A DNA stretch of 64,000 nt from Halisarca cf. caerulea (taxonomy: Eukaryota > Porifera > Demospongiae > Chondrillida > Halisarcidae): the NCBI GenBank assembly GCA_963170055.1, contig CAUJGJ010000304.1:504001-568000 (forward strand). The letters are read 5' to 3'. A program made the position numbers and the translations under genes. Shown piece after piece: positions 42,176 to 57,100 of the stretch. A model generated the notes under the pieces. It had not been told where the DNA came from. It searched no databases and worked only from the letters and a program-made list of their open reading frames with translations. Position 1 is the stretch's first letter, and each line of letters opens with the position of its first letter.

Positions 42176-45100
42176 TTTGTAATATTTCATGAACTTTGCC
42201 AATTTTGTGCTGTTCTTAATTTTTACGTTATATTTCTAGTGTAATCTTTGAAATAAGATGCATAAATACATTGTAACATTTCAAACTTAACTTTAATACT
42301 AAGTAAAAACTACTATTTTCGTTTGTAAGATATTACTAGCTTCACCAATTTTACACTGTTCCTAAATTTCTAGGTATGTTTCTAACGTTCTCTTTACAAT
42401 AAAAATTATTAAAACTTTGCATCATTTGAAGCTTAACTATTTCATTTGTAAAATCTTATGAAATTTGCCAAATTTGTGCTTTACTTACTTTTAAAGTTAT
42501 GTTTCTAACATTGTTTTTACGATAAAAATTATTAAAACTTTGTAACATTTGAAACTTAACTTTCTTAGAAAGTTAAATTTACTATTTCATTTGTCATATC
42601 TTACGAACTTTGCCAATTTTGCGCTTTACCTAAATTTAAAGTTATGTTTCTAAAATTTTTTTTACGATTAAACTTATTGAAACTTTGTAACATTTTAAAC
42701 TTCACTTTCTTAGAAAGTTTAAATTCCTATTTCATTTGTCATATCTTAGGAACTTTGCCAATTTTGCGCTTTGCCTAATTTTAAAGCTATGTTTCTATAA
42801 TTATCTTTGCGATAAAACTTATTGAAACTTTGCAACATTTTAAACTTAACTTTCTTAGAAGGTTAAAATTACTATTTCATTTTTCATATCTTAGGAACTT
42901 TGCCGAATTTGCAATTTGCCTAATTTTTAAGTTATGTTTCTAAAATGATCTTTGAGATGTAACTTATTGAAACTTTGTAACATTTTAAACTTAACTTACT
43001 TAGAAAGTTAAAATTATTATTTCATTTGTCATATCTTAGGAACTTTGCCAATTTTGCGCTTTGCTTAATTTTAAAGTTATGTTTCTAAAATTGTCTTTGC
43101 GATAAAACTTATTGAAACTTTGTAACATTTTAAACTTAACTTTCTTAGAAAGTTAAAATTACTATTTCATTTGTCATATCTTAGGAACTTTGCCAATTTT
43201 GCACTTTGCTTAATTTTAAAGTTATGTTTCTAAAATTGTCTTTGCGATAAAACTTATTGAAACTTTGTAACATTTTAAACTTAACTTTCTTAGAAAGTTA
43301 AAATTACTATTTCATTTGTCATATCTTAGGAACTTTGTCAATTTTGCGCTTTGCTTAATTTTAAAGATATGTTTCTAAAATTGTCTTTGCGATAAAACTT
43401 ATTGAAACTTTGTAACATTTTAAACTTAACTTTCTTAGAAAGTTAAAATTACTATTTCATTTGTCATATCTTAGGAACTTTGTCAATTTTGCGCTTTGCT
43501 TAATTTTAAAGATATGTTTCTAAAATTGTCTTTGCGATAAAACTTATTGAAACTTTGTAACATTTTAAACTTAACTTTCTTAGAAAGTTCAAATTACTAT
43601 TTTATTTGTCATATCTTAGGAACTTTGCCAATTTTGCGCTTTGCTTAATTTTAAAGTTATGTTTCTAAAATTGTCTTTGCGATAAAACTTATTGAAACTT
43701 TGTAACATTTTAAACTTAACTTTCTTAGAAAGTTAAAATTACTATTTCATTTGTCATATCTTAGGAACTTTGCCAATTTTGCGCTTTGCTTAATTTTAAA
43801 GATATGTTTCTAAAATTGTCTTTGCGATAAAACTTATTGAAACTTTGTAACATTTTAAACTTAACTTTCTTAGAAAGTTAAAATTACTATTTCATTTGTC
43901 ATATCTTAGCAACTTTGCCAATTTTGCGCTTTGCTTAATTTTAAAGATATGTTTCTAAAATTGTCTTTGCGATAAAACTTATTGAAACTTTGTAACATTT
44001 TAAACTTAACTTTCTTAGAAAGTTCAAATTACTATTTTATTTGTCATATCTTAGGAACTTTGCCAATTTTGCGCTTTGCTTAATTTTAAAGTTATGTTTC
44101 TAAAATTGTCTTTGCGATAAAACTTATTGAAACTTTGTAACATTTTAAACTTAACTTTCTTAGAAAGTTCAAATTACTATTTCATTTGTCATATCTTAGG
44201 AACTTTGGCAATTTTGCGCTTTGCTTAATTTTAAAGATATGTTTCTAAAATTGTCTTTGCGATAAAACTTATTGAAACTTTGTAACATTTTAAACTTAAC
44301 TTTCTTAGAAAGTTAAAATTACTATTTGATTTGTCATATCTTAGGAACTTTGCCAATTTTGCGCTTTGCTTAATTTTAAAGTTATGTTTCTAAAATTGTC
44401 TTTGCGATAAAACTTATTGAAACTTTGTAACATTTTAAACTTAACTTTCTTAGAAAGTTCAAATTACTATTTCATTTGTCATATCTTGGGAACTTTGCCA
44501 ATTTTGCGCTTTGCTTAATTTTAAAGGTATGTTTCTAAAATTGTCTTTGCGATAAAACTTATTGAAACTTTGTAACATTTTAAACTAAACTTTCTTAGAA
44601 AGTTAAAATTACTATTTCATTTGTCATATCTTAGGAACTTTGCCAATTTTGCGCTTTGCTTAATTTTAAAGATAAAAATTATTGAAACTTTTTAACATTT
44701 TAAACTTAACTTTCTTAGAAAGTTAAAATTACTATTTCATTTGTCATATCTTAGGAACTTTGCCAATTTTGCGCTTTGCTTAATTTTAAAGGTATGTTTC
44801 TAAAATTGTCTTTGCGATAAAACTTATTGAAACTTTGTAACATTTTAAACTTAACTTTCTTAGAAAGTTAAAATTACTATTTCATTTGTCATATCTTAGC
44901 AACTTTGCCAATTTTGCACTTTGCTTAATTTAAGTTATGTTTCTAAAATTGTCTTTGCGATAAAACTTATTGAAACTTTGTAACATTTTAAACTTAACTT
45001 TCTTAGAAAGTTCAAATTACTATTTCATTTGTCATATCTTAGGAACTTTGCCAATTTTGCGCTTTGCTTAATTTTAAAGATATGTTTCTAAAATTGTCTT

Positions 45101-48100
45101 TGCGATAAAACTTATTGAAACTTTGTAACATTTTAAACTTAACTTTCTTAGAAAGTTAAAATTACTATTTCATTTGTCATATCTTAGGAACTTTGCCAAT
45201 TTTGCGCTTTGCTTAATTTTAAAGTTATGTTTCTAAAATTGTCTTTGCGATAAAACTTATTGAAACTTTGTAACATTTTAAACTTAACTTTCTTAGAAAG
45301 TTAAAATTACTATTTCATTTGTCATATCTTAGGAACTTTTCCAATTTTGCGCTTTGCTTAATTTTAAAGTTATGTTTCTAAAATTGTCTTTGCGATAAAA
45401 CTTATTGAAACTTTGTAACATTTTAAACTTAACTTTCTTAGAAAGTTCAAATTACTATTTCATTTGTCATATCTTAGGAACTTTGGCAATTTTGCGCTTT
45501 GCTTAATTTTAAAGATATGTTTCTAAAATTGTCTTTGCGATAAAACTTATTGAAACTTTGTAACATTTTAAACTTAACTTTCTTAGAAAGTTCAAATTAC
45601 TATTTCATTTGTCATATCTTAGCAACTTTGCCAATTTTGCGCTTTGCTTAATTTTAAAGATATGTTTCTAAAATTGTCTTTGCGATAAAACTTATTGAAA
45701 CTTTGTAACATTTTAAACTTAACTTTCTTAGAAAGTTCAAATTACTATTTTATTTGTCATATCTTAGGAACTTTGCCAATTTTGCGCTTTGCTTAATTTT
45801 AAAGGTATGTTTCTAAAATTGTCTTTGCGATAAAACTTATTGAAACTTTGTAACATTTTAAACTTAACTTTCTTAGAAAGTTCAAATTACTATTTCATTT
45901 GTCATATCTTAGGAACTTTGGCAATTTTGCGCTTTGCTTAATTTTAAAGATATGTTTCTAAAATTGTCTTTGCGATAAAACTTATTGAAACTTTGTAACA
46001 TTTTAAACTTAACTTTCTTAGAAAGTTCAAATTACTATTTGATTTGTCATATCTTAGGAACTTTGCCAATTTTGCGCTTTGCTTAATTTTAAAGTTATGT
46101 TTCTAAAATTGTCTTTGCGATAAAACTTATTGAAACTTTGTAACATTTTAAACTTAACTTTCTTAGAAAGTTCAAATTACTATTTCATTTGTCATATCTT
46201 GGGAACTTTGCCAATTTTGCGCTTTGCTTAATTTTAAAGGTATGTTTCTAAAATTGTCTTTGCGATAAAACTTATTGAAACTTTGTAACATTTTAAACTA
46301 AACTTTCTTAGAAAGTTAAAATTACTATTTCATTTGTCATATCTTAGGAACTTTGCCAATTTTGCGCTTTGCTTAATTTTAAAGATAAAAATTATTGAAA
46401 CTTTTTAACATTTTAAACTTAACTTTCTTAGAAAGTTAAAATTACTATTTCATTTGTCATATCTTAGGAACTTTGCCAATTTTGCGCTTTGCTTAATTTT
46501 AAAGGTATGTTTCTAAAATTGTCTTTGCGATAAAACTTATTGAAACTTTGTAACATTTTAAACTTAACTTTCTTAGAAAGTTAAAATTACTATTTCATTT
46601 GTCATATCTTAGCAACTTTGCCAATTTTGCACTTTGCTTAATTTAAGTTATGTTTCTAAAATTGTCTTTGCGATAAAACTTATTGAAACTTTGTAACATT
46701 TTAAACTTAACTTTCTTAGAAAGTTCAAATTACTATTTGATTTGTCATATCTTAGGAACTTTGCCAATTTTGCGCTTTGCTTAATTTTAAAGATATGTTT
46801 CTAAAATTGTCTTTGCGATAAAACTTATTGAAACTTTGTAACATTTTAAACTTAACTTTCTTAGAAAGTTCAAATTACTATTTGATTTGTCATATCTTAG
46901 GAACTTTGCCAATTTTGCGCTTTGCTTAATTTTAAAGGTATGTTTCTAAAATTGTCTTTGCGATAAAACTTATTGAAACTTTGTAACATTTTAAACTTAA
47001 CTTTCTTAGAAAGTTAAAATTACTATTTCATTTGTCATATCTTAGCAACTTTGCCAATTTTGCACTTTGCTTAATTTAAGTTATGTTTCTAAAATTGTCT
47101 TTGCGATAAAACTTATTGAAACTTTGTAACATTTTAAACTTAACTTTCTTAGAAAGTTCAAATTACTATTTCATTTGTCATATCTTAGGAACTTTGGCAA
47201 TTTTGCGCTTTGCTTAATTTTAAAGATATGTTTCTAAAATTGTCTTTGCGATAAAACTTATTGAAACTTTGTAACATTTTAAACTTAACTTTCTTAGAAA
47301 GTTCAAATTACTATTTGATTTGTCATATCTTAGGAACTTTGCCAATTTTGCGCTTTGCTTAATTTTAAAGTTATGTTTCTAAAATTGTCTTTGCGATAAA
47401 ACTTATTGAAACTTTTTAACATTTTAAACTTAACTTTCTTAGAAAGTTAAAATTACTATTTCATTTGTCATATCTTAGGAACTTTGCCAATTTTGCGCTT
47501 TGCTTAATTTTAAAGGTATGTTTCTAAAATTGTCTTTGCGATAAAACTTATTGAAACTTTGTAACATTTTAAACTTAACTTTCTTAGAAAGTTAAAATTA
47601 CTATTTCATTTGTCATATCTTAGGAACTTTGCCAATTTTGCGCTTTGCTTAATTTTAAAGATATGTTTCTAAAATTGTCTTTGCGATAAAACTTATTGAA
47701 ACTTTGTAACATTTTAAACTTAACTTTCTTAGAAAGTTAAAATTACTATTTCATTTGTCATATCTTAGGAACTTTGCCAATTTTGCGCTTTGCTTAATTT
47801 TAAAGTTATGTTTCTAAAATTGTCTTTGCGATAAAACTTATTGAAACTTTGTAACATTTTAAACTTAACTTTCTTAGAAAGTTAAAATTACTATTTCATT
47901 TGTCATATCTTAGGAACTTTTCCAATTTTGCGCTTTGCTTAATTTTAAAGTTATGTTTCTAAAATTGTCTTTGCGATAAAACTTATTGAAACTTTGTAAC
48001 ATTTTAAACTTAACTTTCTTAGAAAGTTAAAATTACTATTTCATTTGTCATATCTTAGGAACTTTGGCAATTTTGCGCTTTGCTTAATTTTAAAGATATG

Positions 48101-51100
48101 TTTCTAAAATTGTCTTTGCGATAAAACTTATTGAAACTTTGTAACATTTTAAACTTAACTTTCTTAGAAAGTTCAAATTACTATTTGATTTGTCATATCT
48201 TAGGAACTTTGCCAATTTTGCGCTTTGCTTAATTTTAAAGTTATGTTTCTAAAATTGTCTTTGCGATAAAACTTATTGAAACTTTGTAACATTTTAAACT
48301 TAACTTTCTTAGAAAGTTCAAATTACTATTTCATTTGTCATATCTTGGGAACTTTGCCAATTTTGCGCTTTGCTTAATTTTAAAGGTATGTTTCTAAAAT
48401 TGTCTTTGCGATAAAACTTATTGAAACTTTGTAACATTTTAAACTAAACTTTCTTAGAAAGTTAAAATTACTATTTCATTTGTCATATCTTAGGAACTTT
48501 GCCAATTTTGCGCTTTGCTTAATTTTAAAGATAAAAATTATTGAAACTTTTTAACATTTTAAACTTAACTTTCTTAGAAAGTTAAAATTACTATTTCATT
48601 TGTCATATCTTAGGAACTTTTCCAATTTTGCGCTTTGCTTAATTTTAAAGTTATGTTTCTAAAATTGTCTTTGCGATAAAACTTATTGAAACTTTGTAAC
48701 ATTTTAAACTTAACTTTCTTAGAAAGTTCAAATTACTATTTCATTTGTCATATCTTAGGAACTTTGGCAATTTTGCGCTTTGCTTAATTTTAAAGATATG
48801 TTTCTAAAATTGTCTTTGCGATAAAACTTATTGAAACTTTGTAACATTTTAAACTTAACTTTCTTAGAAAGTTCAAATTACTATTTGATTTGTCATATCT
48901 TAGGAACTTTGCCAATTTTGCGCTTTGCTTAATTTTAAAGTTATGTTTCTAAAATTGTCTTTGCGATAAAACTTATTGAAACTTTGTAACATTTTAAACT
49001 TAACTTTCTTAGAAAGTTCAAATTACTATTTCATTTGTCATATCTTGGGAACTTTGCCAATTTTGCGCTTTGCTTAATTTTAAAGGTATGTTTCTAAAAT
49101 TGTCTTTGCGATAAAACTTATTGAAACTTTGTAACATTTTAAACTAAACTTTCTTAGAAAGTTAAAATTACTATTTCATTTGTCATATCTTAGGAACTTT
49201 GCCAATTTTGCGCTTTGCTTAATTTTAAAGATAAAAATTATTGAAACTTTTTAACATTTTATACTTAACTTTCTTAGAAAGTTAAAATTACTATTTCATT
49301 TGTCATATCTTAGGAACTTTGCCAATTTTGCGCTTTGCTTAATTTTAAAGGTATGTTTCTAAAATTGTCTTTGCGATAAAACTTATTGAAACTTTGTAAC
49401 ATTTTAAACTTAACTTTCTTAGAAAGTTAAAATTACTATTTCATTTGTCATATCTTAGCAACTTTGCCAATTTTGCACTTTGCTTAATTTAAGTTATGTT
49501 TCTAAAATTGTCTTTGCGATAAAACTTATTGAAACTTTGTAACATTTTAAACTTAACTTTCTTAGAAAGTTAAAATTACTATTTCATTTGTCATATCTTA
49601 GGAACTTTGCCAATTTTGCGCTTTGCTTAATTTTAAAGATATGTTTCTAAAATTGTCTTTGCGATAAAACTTATTGAAACTTTGTAACATTTTAAACTTA
49701 ACTTTCTTAGAAAGTTCAAATTACTATTTGATTTGTCATATCTTAGGAACTTTGCCAATTTTGCGCTTTGCTTAATTTTAAAGTTATGTTTCTAAAATTG
49801 TCTTTGCGATAAAACTTATTGAAACTTTGTAACATTTTAAACTTAACTTTCTTAGAAAGTTAAAATTACTATTTCATTTGTCATATCTTAGGAACTTTTC
49901 CAATTTTGCGCTTTGCTTAATTTTAAAGTTATGTTTCTAAAATTGTCTTTGCGATAAAACTTATTGAAATTTTGTAACATTTTAAACTTAACTTTCTTAG
50001 AAAGTTAAAATTACTATTTCATTTGTCATATCTTAGGAACTTTGCCAATTTTGCGCTTTGCTTAATTTTAAAGTTATGTTTCTAAAATTGTCTTTGCGAT
50101 AAAACTTATTGAAACTTTGTAACATTTTAAACTTAACTTTCTTAGAAAGTTAAAATTACTATTTCATTTGTCATTTGTCATATCTTAGAAACTTTGCCAA
50201 TTTTGCACTTTGCTTAATTTTAAAGTTATGTTTCTAAAATTGTCTTTGCGATAAAACTTATTGAAACTTTGTAACATTTTAAACTTAACTTTCTTAGAAA
50301 GTTAAAATTACTATTTCATTTGTCATATCTTAGGAACTTTGCCAATTTTGCGCTTTGCTTAATTTTAAAGTTATGTTTCTAAAATTGTCTTTGCGATAAA
50401 ACTTATTGAAACTTTGTAACATTTTAAACTTAACTTTCTTAGAAAGTTCAAATTACTATTTCATTTGTCATATCTTAGGAACTTTGCCAATTTTGCGCTT
50501 TGCTTAATTTTAAAGATATGTTTCTAAAATTGTCTTTGCGATAAAACTTATTGAAACTTTGTAACATTTTAAACTTAACTTTCTTAGAAAGTTAAAATTA
50601 CTATTTCATTTGTCATATCTTAGGAACTTTTCCAATTTTGCGCTTTGCTTAATTTTAAAGTTATGTTTCTAAAATTGTCTTTGCGATAAAACTTATTGAA
50701 ACTTTGTAACATTTTAAACTTAACTTTCTTAGAAAGTTAAAATTACTATTTCATTTGTCATATCTTAGGAACTTTGCCAATTTTGCGCTTTGCTTAATTT
50801 TAAAGTTATGTTTCTAAAATTGTCTTTGCGATAAAACTTATTGAAACTTTGTAACATTTTAAACTTAACTTTCTTAGAAAGTTCAAATTACTATTTCATT
50901 TGTCATATCTTAGGAACTTTGCCAATTTTGCGCTTTGCTTAATTTTAAAGATATGTTTCTAAAATTGTCTTTGCGATAAAACTTATTGAAACTTTGTAAC
51001 ATTTTAAACTTAACTTTCTTAGAAAGTTCAAATTACTATTTGATTTGTCATATCTTAGGAACTTTGCCAATTTTGCGCTTTGCTTAATTTTAAAGTTATG

Positions 51101-54100
51101 TTTCTAAAATTGTCTTTGCGATAAAACTTATTGAAACTTTGTAACATTTTAAACTTAACTTTCTTAGAAAGTTAAAATTACTATTTCATTTGTCATATCT
51201 TAGGAACTTTTCCAATTTTGCGCTTTGCTTAATTTTAAAGTTATGTTTCTAAAATTGTCTTTGCGATAAAACTTATTGAAATTTTGTAACATTTTAAACT
51301 TAACTTTCTTAGAAAGTTAAAATTACTATTTCATTTGTCATATCTTAGGAACTTTGCCAATTTTGCGCTTTGCTTAATTTTAAAGTTATGTTTCTAAAAT
51401 TGTCTTTGCGATAAAACTTATTGAAACTTTGTAACATTTTAAACTTAACTTTCTTAGAAAGTTAAAATTACTATTTCATTTGTCATATCTTAGCAACTTT
51501 GCCAATTTTGCACTTTGCTTAATTTTAAAGTTATGTTTCTAAAATTGTCTTTGCGATAAAACTTATTGAAACTTTGTAACATTTTAAACTTAACTTTCTT
51601 AGAAAGTTAAAATTACTATTTCATTTGTCATATCTTAGGAACTTTGCCAATTTTGCACTTTGCTTAATTTTAAAGTTATGTTTCTAAAATTGTCTTTGCG
51701 ATAAAACTTATTGAAACTTTGTAACATTTTAAACTTAACTTTCTTAGAAAGTTAAAATTACTATTTCATTTGTCATATCTTAGGAACTTTGCCAATTTTG
51801 CGCTTTGCTTAATTTTAAAGATATGTTTCTAAAATTGTCTTTGCGATAAAACTTATTGAAACTTTGTAACATTTTAAACTTAACTTTCTTAGAAAGTTCA
51901 AATTACTATTTCATTTATCATATCTTAGGAACTTTGTCAATTTTGCGCTTTGCTTAATTTTAAAGTTATGTTTCTAAAATTGTCTTTGCGATAAAACTTA
52001 TTGAAACTTTGTAACATTTTAAACTTAACTTTCTTAGAAAGTTAAAATTACTATTTCATTTGTCATATCTTAGGAACTTTGCCAATTTTGCGCTTTGCTT
52101 AATTTTAAAGGTATGTTTCTAAAATTGTCTTTGCGATAAAACTTATTGAAACTTTGTAACATTTTAAACTTAACTTTCTTAGAAAGTTCAAATTACTATT
52201 TGATTTGTCATATCTTAGGAACTTTGCCAATTTTGCGCTTTGCTTAATTTTAAAGTTATGTTTCTAAAATTGTCTTTGCGATAAAACTTATTGAAACTTT
52301 GTAACATTTTAAACTTAACTTTCTTAGAAAGTTAAAATTACTATTTCATTTGTCATATCTTAGGAACTTTTCCAATTTTGCGCTTTGCTTAATTTTAAAG
52401 TTATGTTTCTAAAATTGTCTTTGCGATAAAACTTATTGAAATTTTGTAACATTTTAAACTTAACTTTCTTAGAAAGTTAAAATTACTATTTCATTTGTCA
52501 TATCTTAGGAACTTTGCCAATTTTGCGCTTTGCTTAATTTTAAAGTTATGTTTCTAAAATTGTCTTTGCGATAAAACTTATTGAAACTTTGTAACATTTT
52601 AAACTTAACTTTCTTAGAAAGTTAAAATTACTATTTCATTTGTCATTTGTCATATCTTAGAAACTTTGCCAATTTTGCACTTTGCTTAATTTTAAAGTTA
52701 TGTTTCTAAAATTGTCTTTGCGATAAAACTTATTGAAACTTTGTAACATTTTAAACTTAACTTTCTTAGAAAGTTAAAATTACTATTTCATTTGTCATAT
52801 CTTAGGAACTTTGCCAATTTTGCGCTTTGCTTAATTTTAAAGTTATGTTTCTAAAATTGTCTTTGCGATAAAACTTATTGAAACTTTGTAACATTTTAAA
52901 CTTAACTTTCTTAGAAAGTTCAAATTACTATTTCATTTGTCATATCTTAGGAACTTTGCCAATTTTGCGCTTTGCTTAATTTTAAAGATATGTTTCTAAA
53001 ATTGTCTTTGCGATAAAACTTATTGAAACTTTGTAACATTTTAAACTTAACTTTCTTAGAAAGTTAAAATTACTATTTCATTTGTCATATCTTAGGAACT
53101 TTTCCAATTTTGCGCTTTGCTTAATTTTAAAGTTATGTTTCTAAAATTGTCTTTGCGATAAAACTTATTGAAACTTTGTAACATTTTAAACTTAACTTTC
53201 TTAGAAAGTTAAAATTACTATTTCATTTGTCATATCTTAGGAACTTTGCCAATTTTGCGCTTTGCTTAATTTTAAAGTTATGTTTCTAAAATTGTCTTTG
53301 CGATAAAACTTATTGAAACTTTGTAACATTTTAAACTTAACTTTCTTAGAAAGTTCAAATTACTATTTCATTTGTCATATCTTAGGAACTTTGCCAATTT
53401 TGCGCTTTGCTTAATTTTAAAGATATGTTTCTAAAATTGTCTTTGCGATAAAACTTATTGAAACTTTGTAACATTTTAAACTTAACTTTCTTAGAAAGTT
53501 CAAATTACTATTTGATTTGTCATATCTTAGGAACTTTGCCAATTTTGCGCTTTGCTTAATTTTAAAGTTATGTTTCTAAAATTGTCTTTGCGATAAAACT
53601 TATTGAAACTTTGTAACATTTTAAACTTAACTTTCTTAGAAAGTTAAAATTACTATTTCATTTGTCATATCTTAGGAACTTTTCCAATTTTGCGCTTTGC
53701 TTAATTTTAAAGTTATGTTTCTAAAATTGTCTTTGCGATAAAACTTATTGAAATTTTGTAACATTTTAAACTTAACTTTCTTAGAAAGTTAAAATTACTA
53801 TTTCATTTGTCATATCTTAGGAACTTTGCCAATTTTGCGCTTTGCTTAATTTTAAAGTTATGTTTCTAAAATTGTCTTTGCGATAAAACTTATTGAAACT
53901 TTGTAACATTTTAAACTTAACTTTCTTAGAAAGTTAAAATTACTATTTCATTTGTCATATCTTAGCAACTTTGCCAATTTTGCACTTTGCTTAATTTTAA
54001 AGTTATGTTTCTAAAATTGTCTTTGCGATAAAACTTATTGAAACTTTGTAACATTTTAAACTTAACTTTCTTAGAAAGTTAAAATTACTATTTCATTTGT

Positions 54101-57100
54101 CATATCTTAGGAACTTTGCCAATTTTGCACTTTGCTTAATTTTAAAGTTATGTTTCTAAAATTGTCTTTGCGATAAAACTTATTGAAACTTTGTAACATT
54201 TTAAACTTAACTTTCTTAGAAAGTTAAAATTACTATTTCATTTGTCATATCTTAGGAACTTTGCCAATTTTGCGCTTTGCTTAATTTTAAAGATATGTTT
54301 CTAAAATTGTCTTTGCGATAAAACTTATTGAAACTTTGTAACATTTTAAACTTAACTTTCTTAGAAAGTTCAAATTACTATTTCATTTATCATATCTTAG
54401 GAACTTTGTCAATTTTGCGCTTTGCTTAATTTTAAAGATATGTTTCTAAAATTGTCTTTGCGATAAAACTTATTGAAACTTTGTAACATTTTAAACTTAA
54501 CTTTCTTAGAAAGTTCAAATTACTATTTCATTTGTCATATCTTAGGAACTTTGCCAATTTTGCGCTTTGCTTAATTTTAAAGTTATGTTTCTAAAATTGT
54601 CTTTGCGATAAAACTTATTGAAACTTTGTAACATTTTAAACTTAACTTTCTTAGAAAGTTCAAATTACTATTTCATTTGTCATATCTTAGGAACTTTGCC
54701 AATTTTGCGCTTTGCTTAATTTTAAAGGTATGTTTCTAAAATTGTCTTTGCGATAAAACTTATTGAAACTTTGTAACATTTTAAACTTAACTTTCTTAGA
54801 AAGTTAAAATTACTATTTGATTTGTCATATCTTAGGAACTTTGCCAATTTTGCGCTTTGCTTAATTTTAAAGATATGTTTCTAAAATTGTCTATGCGATA
54901 AAACTTATTGAAACTTTGTAACATTTTAAACTTAACTTTTCAAATTACTATTTCATTTGTCATATCTTAGGAACTTTGCCAATTTTGCGCTTTGCTTAAT
55001 TTTAAAGATATGTTTCTAAAATTGTCTTTGCGATAAAACTTATTGAAACTTTGTAACATTTTAAACTTAACTTTCTTAGAAAGTTCAAATTACTATTTCA
55101 TTTGTCATATCTTAGGAACTTTGCCAATTTTGCGCTTTGCTTAATTTTAAAGATATGTTTCTAAAATTGTCTTTGCGATAAAACTTATTGAAACTTTGTA
55201 ACATTTTAAACTTAACTTTCTTAGAAAGTTAAAATTACTATTTCATTTGTCATATCTTAGGAACTTTGCCAATTTTGCGCTTTGCTTAATTTTAAAGTTA
55301 TGTTTCTAAAATTGTCTTTGCGATAAAACTTATTGAAACTTTGTAACATTTTAAACTTAACTTTCTTAGAAAGTTAAAATTACTATTTCATTTGTCATAT
55401 CTTAGGAACTTTGTCAATTTTGCGCTTTGCTTAATTTTAAAGATATGTTTCTAAAATTGTCTTTGCGATAAAACTTATTGAAACTTTGTAACATTTTAAA
55501 CTTAACTTTCTTAGAAAGTTAAAATTACTATTTCATTTGTCATATCTTAGGAACTTTGCCAATTTTGCACTTTGCTTAATTTTAAAGTTATGTTTCTAAA
55601 ATTGTCTTTGCGATAAAACTTATTGAAACTTTGTAACATTTTAAACTTAACTTTCTTAGAAAGTTCAAATTACTATTTGATTTGTCATATCTTAGGAACT
55701 TTGCCAATTTTGCGCTTTGCTTAATTTTAAAGGTATGTTTCTAAAATTGTCTTTGCGATAAAACTTATTGAAACTTTGTAACATTTTAAACTTAACTTTC
55801 TTAGAAAGTTCAAATTACTATTTCATTTGTCATATCTTAGGAACTTTGCCAATTTTGCGCTTTGCTTAATTTTAAAGATATGTTTCTAAAATTGTCTTTG
55901 CGATAAAACTTATTGAAACTTTGTAACATTTTAAACTTAACTTTCTTAGAAAGTTCAAATTACTATTTCATTTTCATATCTTAGGAACTTTGCCAATTTT
56001 GCGCTTTGCTTAATTTTAAAGATATGTTTCTAAAATTGTCTTTGCGATAAAACTTATTGAAACTTTGTAACATTTTAAACTTAACTTTCTTAGAAAGTTC
56101 AAATTACTATTTCATTTGTCATATCTTAGGAACTTTGCCAATTTTGCGCTTTGCTAAATTTTAAAGTTATGTTTCTAAAATTGTCTTTGCGATAAAACTT
56201 ATTGAAACTTTGTAACATTTTAAACTTAACTTTCTTAGAAAGTTAAAATTACTATTTCATTTGTCAAATCTTAGGAACTTTGCCAATTTTGCGCTTTGCT
56301 TAATTTTAAAGATATGTTTCTAAAATTGTCTTTGCGATAAAACTTATTGAAACTTTGTAACATTTTAAACTTAACTTTCTTAGAAAGTTAAAATTACTAT
56401 TTCATTTGTCATATCTTAGCAACTTTGCCAATTTTGCACTTTGCTTAATTTTAAAGTTATGTTTCTAAAATTGTCTTTGCGATAAAACTTATTGAAACTT
56501 TGTAACATTTTAAACTTAACTTTCTTAGAAAGTTAAAATTACTATTTCATTTGTCATATCTTAGGAACTTTGTCAATTTTGCGCTTTGCTTAATTTTAAA
56601 GATATGTTTCTAAAATTGTCTTTGCGATAAAACTTATTGAAACTTTGTAACATTTTAAACTTAACTTTCTTAGAAAGTTCAAATTACTATTTCATTTGTC
56701 ATATCTTAGGAACTTTGCCAATTTTGCGCTTTGCTTAATTTTAAAGTTATGTTTCTAAAATTGTCTTTGCGATAAAACTTATTGAAACTTTGTAACATTT
56801 TAAACTTAACTTTCTTAGAAAGTTAAAATTACTATTTCATTTGTCAAATCTTAGGAACTTTGCCAATTTTGCGCTTTGCTTAATTTTAAAGATATGTTTC
56901 TAAAATTGTCTTTGCGATAAAACTTATTGAAACTTTGTAACATTTTAAACTTAACTTTCTTAGAAAGTTAAAATTACTATTTCATTTGTCATATCTTAGC
57001 AACTTTGCCAATTTTGCACTTTGCTTAATTTTAAAGTTATGTTTCTAAAATTGTCTTTGCGATAAAACTTATTGAAACTTTGTAACATTTTAAACTTAAC

